Shown: piece by piece, positions 11,061-20,561 of the stretch
Numbering within the stretch: position 1 is the stretch's first letter
Layout of the letters: the number at the start of each line of letters is the position of its first letter
Assembly (NCBI GenBank): GCA_025201765.1
Contig: MU623549.1
Span: forward strand, 1 to 44,976
Direction of reading: 5' to 3'
DNA length: 44,976 nt
DNA from: Daldinia sp. FL1419
Taxonomy: Eukaryota; Ascomycota; Sordariomycetes; Xylariales; Hypoxylaceae
Made by a program: the position numbers and the translations under genes
The notes under the pieces: model-generated
Databases searched by the model: none
The model's input: the letters and a program-made list of their open reading frames with translations, nothing else
What the model was told of the DNA's origin: nothing

Positions 11061-14000
11061 ATTGAACGGGGTAGTGTGATTATGTAATAGGAGCTACCCT
11101 GAAGGACCCTGTTTGCTATACCCTTATAAGGTTTACATACGCTCTTTTGGATATAAATAGGTCTTCAACAGTTATTTTCTTACCTGATCAGTTTAAATTT
11201 TATACAGTTCTTTAAAGATTATTTTTATAAAATTTTATATAAATAATCCAGGACAAAGTCCGGTGTATTATACTGAAACTCTTTTAATAAATTACTATGT
11301 AAAATTAATAAGAAATTGATAAGAAATTGATAAATAATTGATAAATAATTGATAAGAAATTGATAATAATTGATAAGAGCTGATAAGAGCTGATAAGGTG
11401 GTTGATAAGTTAATAAGGTAGTTAATAAGCTGATAAGGGGTAAAAAAAATATATTAAAAATTTAAAGTTTAAGAAAACATTTATGATTGGGTGCATCCCC
11501 CCCATTAATAAGAATTTAAGTTGATCAGATAGGAAAACAACCTCCAAAAGCTTATTTATATTAAATTGAAGCTTTAATAGATATGCCCTAACCCTACACT
11601 TTTATCGTACAAAATTCTATGGTTTTAAAGATTAATAATTCTATCCTTGAGAATTTGAGCTGATCAGATAGGAAAACAACTTCTAAGGGCTTATTTATGT
11701 TGAATATGAGTTCTAATAGCTCTTGCAGGATATGTCCTGCAGTTTTATCGTACAAATCTCTATCGAAAACTGACGATTCCATCCTTGAGAGCTTGAGCTG
11801 ATCAGATAGGAAAACAACTCTTGAGGGTTTATTTACGTATCAAAAAGCCTGTAGAAACCTTAATTAGAAGGATTAAATTGGCGGACTTCGTCCTGGCCCT
11901 GTCACCCCAACTTATTGCTATAGAAAAACTGACAATTCTATGCTTGAGAACTTGAGCTGATCAGATAGGAAAATAACTTCTAAGGAGCTTTAATAGCTCC
12001 TGTAGGATATGCCCTAACCCTACACTTTTATTGTACGAAGCTCTATAGAAAACTGATAATTCTATGTTTGGGAATATGAGCTGATCAGATAAGAAAATAA
12101 CTCCTAAAAGCTTATTTATGTTTTAAAAAGCCTGTGGAAATTTTAAAAGGGTTGGTTCTATGGAGGTTAATAAGGTCTTGCAGCTTCAACTACGTAATTA
12201 CATTATTTAATTACATAATTATACTACAACCCTTTTTTAAATCCCTTCCTTTAAAAGAAAAAAAAACTTATGTAATTAGGGTGACTTAGTTATAAAAATA
12301 ATTAAAAAAGGAATTTAATTAAAAATATAAGAATAATTTTATATTTTTTTTAACTTATAACCTCATTATATATACTATTATTGCCAAATAATCATTTATA
12401 GTAGTTTTTCTACCTGATTGTTTTATTATACTCTTTAGGATATAGTGAACTGGTGTAGTGTGAGTACGTGGTTGTAATACGCAACAGGGATACGTATAGT
12501 GAACCGGGGTAGTGTGATTATGTAATAGGTCCTACCCTATAAAGACCCTATTAGCCTCCATGGAACCTACCCTTCTCAGGTTCCTACAGGCTCATATGGA
12601 TATAAATAGGCCTCCAGGAGTTGTTTTCTTATCTGATCAGATCAAACTCGCAAAGATTATTACATTCTCTTTATAGATTTTACAATAATTTATAAGTTGC
12701 TCTTTTATTAAATATATTGTCTATCCAACCTCGTACGCGTTACCATTGGCAAGCAATCACCTCTATTAATCTTTCTACCTGATCATTTTAATACCCTCCT
12801 CAGGATATAGTCACCTTACATCCTCGAGCTCATATAGCCTCCGGCCTATTATGGGTTAGTTAAAGTGCAGGACATATCCTGCAAAGGCTATTAGAGCTCC
12901 TGTTCAATTAAAGCTCTTATATAATATATAGGCTTATAAGAGTTGATTCTTATCTAATCAAGTTAAGTTCTTTAAACATCACTTTTCGTATAGGTTCTTA
13001 CAATAGTTTATAATTTCTTTCTCTTATTGAATATAGATATTATTTATTATATTTCTTTAGCATTAGTTACCATTGCCAGCAATTATTTCTATTAATTCTT
13101 CTATTTAATCATTTTAATACCTTTTTTAGGATATAATTACCTTACATTTTTTATCAGTTAAAATGCAGGGCATATCCTGCAGGAGATATTAGAGCTCCTA
13201 TTTAATATAAGCCCTCAAGAGTTGATTCTTGTCTGATCAGGTCAAGTTCTTAAGCATCAATTTATCCAACTTTTCTTATAACTTCTTACAATAGTTTATG
13301 ACCTTGTCTCCAGTTAAATATATTATCCATTCTATTTCTTAAGCACCAACAATCACCCCTATCTATTAGCATCTTATTTGATCACTTTAATACTCACCTT
13401 TTTCAGGATATAGTTAGTTATGGGTTAGTTGAAGTTCAGGGCATATCCTGTAAGAGCTATTAGAACTCCTATTTAATATAAGCCCTTAAGAGTTAATTTT
13501 AATTTGATTAGATTAAATTCTCTATTATTATAAACCGGGGTAATATAATTACATAATTGAAACTATCTTGCAAGATTTTATTAGCCTTTATAAAATAAAT
13601 CCTTCTAAAGTCTCTACAAATTTTTTTAAATATAAATAAGCTTTTAAAAATTATTTTCTTATTTAATCAACTTAAGTTCTTTAATTATTGCCTTTCATAT
13701 AGTTTCTTACAATAGTTTATAACTTCTTTTTCTTATTGAATATATTATTTGTTCTATTTTTTGAACATTAACTACCATTGCTAACAATTGCTTTTATTAA
13801 TTTTTTTATTTGATTACTTTAATACCTATTTTCTTCAAAATATAATTACCTTATATTTAATCATTAAAGGTCCTGTTCAATTAGAGCTCTTGTTCAATTA
13901 GAGTTCTTGTTCAATATATAAACCCTTAGAAGTTGTTTTTTTGTTTGATTAGATCAACTTCTCAAGTATAAAAGTATTAGTTTTTTTCATAGTGAATAGG

Positions 14001-14560
14001 AGCTCTAATAGTTCCTGTAGGATATGCCCTGTATTTCAATTAATCCATAATAAGCCAGAGGTTGTATGAGTTTGAGGATTTAAAGTAATTATATTTTAAG
14101 GAGAATAATAAAATAATTGTATGGAAGAATTGTTATATGTGATTGTTTAGTAATAGTAGTATATATAATAAGATTATAAATAAGAAAAATATATATTATT
14201 CTTATGAAGCTTTATAAAAGAAAATTTAAAAGAATTATATTAAATTTAATTTGATCAGGTAAGAAAATAATTGTTGAAAGCTTATTTATATCTAAAAGAG
14301 CATATGTAAACCTTAGAGGGGATCTCATAAAATAGCTCTTATTATATAATCATATCACCCCAATTCAATATATTTATATAAAATTTAATAAAAGTGATTC
14401 TTAAAGAATTATAATAAGTTTAATTTGATTAAATAAGAAATAATTCTTGAGGATGTATTTATATCCAGAAAAGCCTATGGAGATCTTAAAAGAAATTATT
14501 TCATGGAAATTAAAAGTAATTTTAATTATATAATTATATTATTCTAATTTAATATATAAT
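11061..14560. repeat. Cluster of short repeats in both orientations
   Basis: Two recurrent segments define this cluster. The first is GGGGTAGTGTGATTATGTAA (around 11068 and 12506, diverged near 12452 and 13537, inverted near 12200, 14340 and 14520). The second includes TGATCAGATAGGAAAACAAC. That second segment occurs five times at about 11521, 11661, 11800, 11959 and 12082 (spacing about 123-160 bp). It occurs in reverse complement at about 12621, 12941, 13221, 13491, 13651 and 13931 (mostly 270-320 bp). It appears again in the first orientation near 14252 and 14425. A TATAAATAGG-like box accompanies several copies, and a near-palindrome GCAGGACATATCCTGC recurs. The TATA box and leader suggest fragmented LTR or miniature-element sequence. 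No coding motif is present. Confidence 0.7.
11310..11440 (+). repeat. Minisatellite of GATAAG-containing units
   Basis: About ten imperfect units of 10-12 bp (types ATTGATAAGAA and GCTGATAAGA) follow in tandem at the left edge of the repeat cluster. They carry many GATA tetramers, but this looks like expansion of a simple unit rather than a regulatory site. Confidence 0.75.
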
Positions 14561-14568
14561 TAAACATA

Positions 14569-14800
14569 AGGCTAATTAATTAGGATATGGCTGGGCACAA
14601 GGCTGATAAGGCTGGTTAATTAGAAAAAGGTTAATGAAATTAAGGCTAGTGGTTAAATAATTAAAATATGGTTGATTAATTAGGATATAGTTGGGCCCAA
14701 GGCTGATGGGTTATGGCTAATTAGTTAGGATATGGCTGGATACAAGGCTAGCCAATCCGAAAAGGCTAATATGGCTGGCCAATCAGAAAAAAGTTCATAT
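14569..14800 (+). repeat. Three-copy direct repeat around GGATATGGCTGG
   Basis: A segment of about 38 bp of the type GGCTAATTAGTTAGGATATG followed by GCTGG and ACAAGGCT occurs at about 14569, 14668 and 14714. Shorter GGCTAAT or GGCTGG fragments continue to 14800. The copies differ mainly by G/A and C/T exchanges. Nature unknown. Confidence 0.65.
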
Positions 14801-16138
14801 ATTTGGCTAATAAAACGTAAATAATTTATAAAACCCTCAAAATCCAAGCTTTTTTAATTTAAAAAAGTATTTTAATATCCTAAGAAGATAAGGAAAAATA
14901 ATAAAATTAAAAAAAATTAAATATATGAGGTTATTTAAGATTTAAAAATTATAAGGTCAATTTAAGGGGTTAATATGCTTAATAAGGTCATTTTTTTCTC
15001 TACCTATATCAATAATCTTCTGATATAAAACCTTAAGAAAACTTAAGGCATTAAAGTTTTAGTTTAATAGGTATATAATACAGTATGGGTAAAAAACGAA
15101 GATGATTGCATACGGTGGTCAAGTTTGGACCATATGTAAGACTTTTAGCCCGGACCTTCGTACCTAACCGTGCAGCTCCGAGATCACCTGTTTTTTTCTT
15201 CTTTGCCCCGAACGCCGTACCTTGTATCTATTATATCTATTCACATACGATTTATACAGTACCTATTAGGGTATATATGTCGAGAATGACGCAGAAAGCA
15301 CCCGATTAGGACTTAAACAACGGCTTATCAGACGAGTTTATGGGTTTGAGGGAATGTCATAGTTGTATATAAGTTTCGAATAGATACAATTCGATACGAC
15401 CAAGCATAATAAAGGGCTATTCAGCTACCGCACGCAGCCCGCGCAACCCGCATAACAAGTTTGATAGCCTCAAGCATTGACATTGTGCATTCTGCATGTT
15501 GAGCATTAGTGGCAAAGTGGATTCGCCCAGATCAATACTTTCGTTCCTTTTTTCTGTGCAATAAAATATTCGGGCTTGCCTCAGTCACATGTACCATATG
15601 TACCATGTAAAATTTCGGGTAATACAAACATCTCGGAAATCCGATCTCGACGATTATGTATTCAAAGAGTTAGACCTGCGGGTCCGTATAACACACCGAG
15701 ATGTGGTGTCCGCCCGATATGGACGTAGATTTCTAATCAAGCATAAAAGTCGGATATGCAGATAGTGTAGGGCTGTATGCAAATAAAAAAGATATTATAT
15801 AATGATCGCCCGTCTGGACAGCTGGTTAATGTACCTAAGTACCCGAGATTTAACAGGAAAAAAATTTACGGAGCAAAAAATTCTAGATCTTATCGTCAGG
15901 CCAAATCAGGTTTAGCTCGTTCGCCCCTCCATTGAAACTCCCACTTTCGTCCTTGCCCAAAATTTTGAGAGCGCCTCCGCTAAGAAAATCTGCCCCTCAT
16001 TATCTGTCGCAAAAAGCCGTCTTTTTCCTCTTCTACTTAAAAACACAACCTTTCCATCGTTCATCGTTTATCTTTCGACGGTCACATCTTTTCCTCCCTG
16101 TCTATCCTTCATCAGATTCCTCTACTTCAACCGCCAAC
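14801..16138. other. Transition to unique DNA and TCTP upstream region
   Basis: Composition changes from AT-only to normal near 15085. No coding sequence with recognisable motifs is present from there to the TCTP start; open frames at 15106-15309 and 15932-16162 are low in coding character. The last 120 bases before the TCTP start are pyrimidine-rich and are listed separately. The rest is probably the promoter region of that strongly expressed gene. Confidence 0.6.
16020..16138 (+). promoter_or_regulatory. Pyrimidine-rich leader of TCTP
   Basis: The 120 bases before the ATG are dominated by C and T (for example TTTTCCTCCCTGTCTATCC) and end CCGCCAACATG, a good fungal start context. CT-rich stretches near transcription starts are typical of highly expressed filamentous-fungal genes. 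The transcription start itself cannot be placed. Confidence 0.6.
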
Positions 16139-16939
16139 ATGATTATTTTCAGGGTACGTTAAAATCCATGCTTACCATGCTATTCAAGACTTCGCAAGCA
16201 TATACTAACTATCTTGTCTATATAGGACGCCCTTACTGACAGCAAGGATGAGCTCCTCTCCGACTCTTTCAAGCTCAAGGAGGTCGATGGAATTGCCTAC
16301 GAGGCTGACTGTGCTATGATTGAAATTGGAGCCGTTGCTGTCGGTATGTCAACTTCATTGCCTTTATGGATCTTCTGGATCGTATTGGTTCGCAAGTGAG
16401 CTGATCGCCACTAACCGATTTGTCTAGACACTGGCGCCAACGCTTCCGCTGAGGAGGCTGACGAGGGTATCGACGACTCTGCCCAGAAGGTCAACAACAT
16501 CATCCATTCCTTCCGTCTCCAGCCCACTAGCTTCGACAAGGCCTCGTACCTCTCGTACCTAAAGGGTAAGACGAACTTCGCACTGTTAACATATGATCTA
16601 TCGACTAAACGCCACGGCAATAGGTTACATGAAGAAACTCGCTAAGCACATTAAGGACAAGGGTGCTTCCGACGAGGAAGTCAAGGATTTCCAGACCAAG
16701 GCCCAGGCCTTCGCGAAGAAGATTGTCAGCAATTTCAAGGACTACGAATTCTACACTGGTGAGAGCATGGATGTTGACGGAATGTAAGTTTCCACCGTGG
16801 TCCATGGATTTGATCTTCGGGTACACGAATTGTATACTAATACTTGAATTATAGGGTTGTCCTTCTCAACTACCGTGAGGATGGTGTTACCCCCTATGTC
16901 ACCATCTGGAAGCACGGTGTCGAGGAGATGAAGGTTTAA
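16139..16939 (+). CDS. TMA19: Translationally controlled tumour protein (TCTP/Tma19)
   Basis: Five exons, 16139-16153, 16226-16343, 16428-16565, 16624-16783 and 16855-16939, join in frame to 171 residues, the usual family length. The protein begins M-I-I-F-R-D and ends V-E-E-M-K-V; the segment around Y-T-G-E-S-M-D-V-D-G and the following V-V-L-L-N-Y-R is the conserved TCTP C-terminal signature. TCTP is a small, abundant cytosolic protein with a beta-tent fold that associates with ribosomes and, in animals, binds calcium and interacts with translation elongation factor and small GTPases. Yeast Tma19 moves to mitochondria under stress. All introns (72, 84, 58 and 71 nt) have GT donors, AG acceptors and CTAAC-type branch points. 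The first exon of only five codons is typical for fungal orthologues. Identity is secure; function in this organism is by family. Confidence 0.96.
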
Positions 16940-17282
16940 GGGCCTACTTAATGATTCTGGCCAAAACCTATTAACGAATACCGTAAACGAATCAACCCAA
17001 AACGACCTGATGCTTCTTTTCTATGTCTATAAAACCCCCGATTTAGGCATACTACATAGATTCGTTCTTTAACGAATACTAGCCGGTGCAACGCGCAACC
17101 GAAGCCTAATTTAGCGATAAATTGCTAACAATTTTGTTCGTGTCCTTGTGGTTCTTGGTGCCGTACTGTTTTGTGATTTGGATATCTAACATTCAATCTA
17201 TTCCTGTGTCCCGAGCGCCAATTAATGCCGTAAACGTTCCTTCTAGTAGATGAAAAGTTCTGATCGCTCTGTTCACCTCTAG
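16940..17282. other. Convergent 3' region between TCTP and the proline-rich gene
   Basis: The 343 bases separate two stop codons that face each other. They should hold the 3' untranslated regions and cleavage sites of both genes. I see no further gene. Confidence 0.7.
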
Positions 17283-18492
17283 TTAAAACTTCGGTCTCGA
17301 AGCTATTGGCACGGGGGGTGGAACACCTTCGCTACCGGCTCCAGATAGTTGAGGCTTCTTAGCTGGTGGTGGGGGAGGCGGTTTCTTTTTTCCTATAAAC
17401 CCCGAAATCTGCCCCATTGGTGATGTCGTCGTTTCCTGTTTATTACCCTCCACGCCACCATACCGTTGATTTAGCTCGTTTGCTGTCTTTAGCCCTGATG
17501 CCACCTGATCCCCATGCCTCTGTTGGAAGTTATGTGCTGTTACGGCAGCGGCTTTTGCGTCTGCGAATGAAACGGACGACGGGTCTTTCCTGAAACTTGC
17601 TGCTGTCTTTAATGCTGCCTGCTTCTCTACCCACGTAGTGCCCTGTGTTGGTGTAGCCGTAGGCTCTTGTTTAGTATTGCTGGGGCTCAGGCGAGAGAAA
17701 CGGCTTTGTAATTCGTTTAATTGTCCATTGGATGGTTTTGTCGATAATCCCCCTACAGCCGAAGCTGTGGAGGGTGACCGAGCGGGAGGTGGTGGAGGAG
17801 CAGAACCACCTGCCTTACCAATGCCTAGTCCTGGAACCGAAATCCCGGCGGCCCCTAGTCGGTTGATAGCTCCCTGGTTTAGATAATTCGACGATGGGTT
17901 ATTTTCTGTCGAGACCGGGCTTTGCGCATGGACTGGAGATGCGTTTCCGCTACGGGGTGGGAGTCGAGGGGGCAGTGAAGGTGGACCACTAGGTTTAGAA
18001 GGTAGGGAGGGAGGTGGAACCGGTTCTCGTTTATCTGGACTATCCCTTCTTAAGGGCGGAGGGGGAAGATTCGATGTCGATAATCCTGTAGTGTCGACTC
18101 TATACGGTCTTGGCTCTGCTGTGGGTTCTTCTGCCTGCTGTTGATGCGGTTGGACGCCGTACGCGGGCCCGGGATGTACGGGACTCGAAGACCTGGACCC
18201 AGTCGCGCTTCCACTAGCCCCTATACGCTTAGGGGGAGGACCAAAGGAGGATGGATCACGTAGTGAGGATATTGGTGTAGCGCTGTGGTCAGAAGAATGA
18301 GAAGATGGTTTATCTCCTCGACCGACTAGACTTTTCTAATGTTGACGTTAGCATCTGTTAAGAGGTAGGCACTGAGTATATCTCAGGAGATAGATGAAGT
18401 CTTACGACTTGACCCTTTAACGATGTCCCTTCTTTCTCCGGATGCCAGCCATTCTTGACAATGCCCATACCTTTATCCTTCCAACCCGACAT
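17283..18492 (-). CDS. Proline-rich protein, possible actin/endocytosis adaptor
   Basis: Two exons, 18406-18492 and 17283-18335, separated by a 70-nt intron (donor GTAAGA, branch GCTAAC, acceptor TTAG), give 379 residues. The start M-S-G-W-K-D-K is the only good ATG upstream. Residues 1-29 form a short conserved-looking N-terminus (K-N-G-W-H-P). The middle is disordered and full of proline runs such as P-P-P-S-L-P-S-K-P and P-P-P-P-P-A-R, which are SH3-ligand types. Residues about 270-330 are a less disordered Ala/Gln-rich segment (W-V-E-K-Q-A-A-L-K-T-A). The tail has K-K-K-P-P-P-P-P-P. Fungal proteins of this design, including those annotated as Aim3-like, bind SH3 proteins of cortical actin patches; my link to them is tentative. 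It is divergent from mis12, with 519 bp between the starts. Confidence 0.8.
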
Positions 18493-19011
18493 CTCGACTG
18501 ATTCCTCGTGACATGTGCGTTTTATAAGTCTGCTAGTGGATAAGTGCAATAAGTAATTGCTGTAATTTTGATCTATTTTATTGCGAGATTCGTAATCGTA
18601 TTTTAGATGTAGTTGGATAGTTGTACCTTTGTAGGTAGCAGCTAGTTAAGAGAAGGTTAAGAGAAGATCCCGAGGTCCAGATATGACGTAGACCCATACG
18701 CTGAGCCACAGCTGAACGCCTCATCAGCTCATATGTGCAGATGGATTTTAGGGGACTTCTTCAATTGATCCAATTGATTTTATCCCCTGGACCCCCCTGC
18801 ATTTCCGCATTTTCCACCCCACCATCCAACTAAATATTGACTTTCGACAACCTACATTTTAGCACTTTAGGCGCGTCGCGTGTTCCATTAATTGGCGACT
18901 TTCAATTCCTTAGCGCAACCCGACGACGACGACAACGGCGAAGAAGAAGAGAGAAAAAAAAAAGAAAAAAAGAAAAGAGGATAGGACAATGACATATAAA
19001 ATGCGCCAGAC
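18493..19011. promoter_or_regulatory. Divergent promoter region, proline-rich gene and mis12
   Basis: The 519 bases lie between two start codons pointing away from each other and must carry both promoters. A purine-rich A/G run at 18936-18980 sits just before the mis12 start, and a short upstream reading frame overlaps that start. I recognise no specific binding site. Confidence 0.6.
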
Positions 19012-19015
19012 ATGA
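18989..19015 (+). other. Upstream ORF overlapping the mis12 start (ATGA)
   Basis: An ATG at 18989 opens an eight-codon frame whose TGA (19013-19015) overlaps the mis12 ATG (19012-19014) as ATGA. A second in-frame ATG at 19001 uses the same stop. Whether the mRNA includes this region is unknown; if it does, ribosomes translating the short frame would end exactly at the main start. Confidence 0.6.
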
Positions 19016-20313
19016 CGACGTCTACTAATTCCGACGCCGAGCTTTTAACAGAGCACCTCGGATACCCTCCTATTGTTAGTATCTTCACCTCGGCGCATAT
19101 ACAAAAGATATATCAAAAGATATATCAATATCCCTTGAGACGGAAGATAGGCAATATGTATTAACCTAAACAACCCCAATTATAGAGTCTTATCGACGAC
19201 ATAATCAACAGCGTAAACGTTCTCGCCGAGCGCGCCCTCAACAGCGTCGAGCAAGGTCTTCTCAACGCGCCCCCCGCAACCATCGGCTTCAAACCTCCCA
19301 AGTCCTCCCGCAGCCAGAACCACGATGCGCAGAGACAACAGAAAGACCCGGCCGAAGCAGCCAAGGCAGAAATCGAATCCGGGACGCACCAACTAGAAAC
19401 CCTACTGTGCGCCAGCATCGACCGCAACTTCGACAAATTCGAGATTTACGTCCTGCGTAACATCCTCACCGTCCGCCCCCCAGACCTCCGCTCCTGGATC
19501 CGGCTCTCGCACTACGACGGCTTAGACTTGTCTTCGATCCCCAACTCGCAAAACGCGAATCCGAACGCAAACCCGGCCCCAAGCCTCGAGAGCATAAACC
19601 ACCTCCGCCGCAAACTGCGCGAAAGCATGCGCCTGAACGCCTTGCTCACCGCCGAGCGCGCCCGCAACGAGAAGCTGCTGAGCGAACTGCAGGACCTCGT
19701 CGGGTTATCCCCGTCCAGCGTTAAGAACGAAAAGACCTCGCCCCAACCCCCGGCCGCCGCTCCCGCACGGAATAAAAACAGCCCCTTCGCCTTCCTCCAC
19801 CGCAAAGGCTCCCTCACAGCCGGTGGCTCCGAAGCCCCCCTCAGCACCACAACCGCCTTCACGCTATCCCAAATGCAAGCCTTGCGCTCCCTATCCACCT
19901 CCCTGCGCACAATCACCCCAGACCTTATCCCTTCCACCTCCACCTCCACCGAAGCCATGGACCTCGATACTTCGGACGGCGGCGAAAAAGACGGGAAGAA
20001 GAGCTGGCGCCGCGAACGCCTGGAGTACGTCGAGGGCGCGACGAGGCGGTATTTGGAGACTGTGGAGGGCCTGGAGTTGGGACGGAATGGAGAGGTGCGG
20101 GATGGGGAGTGGCAGGGCGAAGGGCGGAATTTGGCGAGGGATGAGGTTGGAGGGTTGGAGGGTGTTATCACGCTTTTAAGGGGAGACGAAGAAGAGGAGG
20201 GGGAGGGAGGAGGAGAAGGGGGCAGGCAAAGAGAAAGCGGTTCTACCAGCGGTGCCAGTGCGACAGGAAGAGCGCCGTCTTCGTCGGGAGACGATCGGAT
20301 GGACGAGTCATGA
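19012..20313 (+). CDS. mis12: Kinetochore protein Mis12/Mtw1
   Basis: Exons 19012-19074 and 19186-20313 join in frame across a 111-nt intron (donor GTTAGT, acceptor TATAG) to 396 residues. Joining restores the hallmark Mis12 segment L-G-Y-P-P-I then S-L-I-D-D-I-I-N-S-V-N, followed by A-E-R-A-L and G-L-L-N. Around residues 80-130 a helical segment includes F-D-K-F-E-I-Y-V-L-R-N. Residues about 155-195 are predicted coiled coil (H-L-R-R-K-L-R-E-S-M-R-L). The last 200 residues are low complexity, rich in Ser, Gly and Glu. Mis12/Mtw1 is a subunit of the MIND complex linking CENP-C and inner centromere chromatin to Ndc80. The C-terminal half is longer than in yeast or human, as in other filamentous fungi. 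Its intron is a multiple of three with no long open frame, so retention would end translation. Confidence 0.9.
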
Positions 20314-20561
20314 GAATGTTACGTTTTGTATACACGTCAGCGGCTGCCATTGCCGTTGTTGCTTACGCTCAAATAAGTGCCCGAGGGAAGGAGTCTGGCG
20401 TTCCGAGATCTTGGTCACGCAGTCTAGTTGGAAGTACTTCAAACTCCGTGGTTTTCTTTTTAGTATATGCTACATGGTTTTCAATCAAGTCCCGAGATAT
20501 GCAATATTTACCCCGTATATACACCATCTACACCGACGTATAACTAAGCCCCATTGGTAAC

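Larger units (their letters stand above)
1..15085. repeat. AT-rich isochore, RIP-mutated repeats
   Basis: The first 15 kb is gene-free and by eye far below the GC content of the rest of the window. The change to normal composition is abrupt, near 15085. Long sub-blocks are depleted of C on the plus strand (for example about 850-1600) and others of G (for example about 6200-7700), so the decay was strand-biased C-to-T change, as expected of RIP. RIP acts on duplicated DNA in the sexual cycle of many Pezizomycotina. Such blocks are found dispersed along chromosomes, at subtelomeres and at centromeres. Nothing here says which kind this is; no telomeric TTAGGG repeats are present. Confidence 0.9.

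Noticed and set aside
11594..11782. 62-codon minus-strand open frame in the repeat cluster
   Set aside because: Lies in repeated units with copies that do not keep the frame open.
11061..14560. CRISPR-like reading of the regularly spaced repeat
   Set aside because: Repeats are imperfect, occur in both orientations with unequal spacing, the spacers are themselves similar, and the organism is a eukaryote.
1..15085. Interpretation of the AT-rich block as a centromere
   Set aside because: RIP-degraded AT blocks are also dispersed and subtelomeric in these fungi; nothing in the sequence singles out a centromere, and the nearby mis12 gene is not evidence.
19512..20171. 219-codon minus-strand open frame opposite mis12
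   Set aside because: Antisense shadow of a GC-rich exon; the product is Ser/Arg/Pro-rich without domains, and the plus strand has the Mis12 signature.
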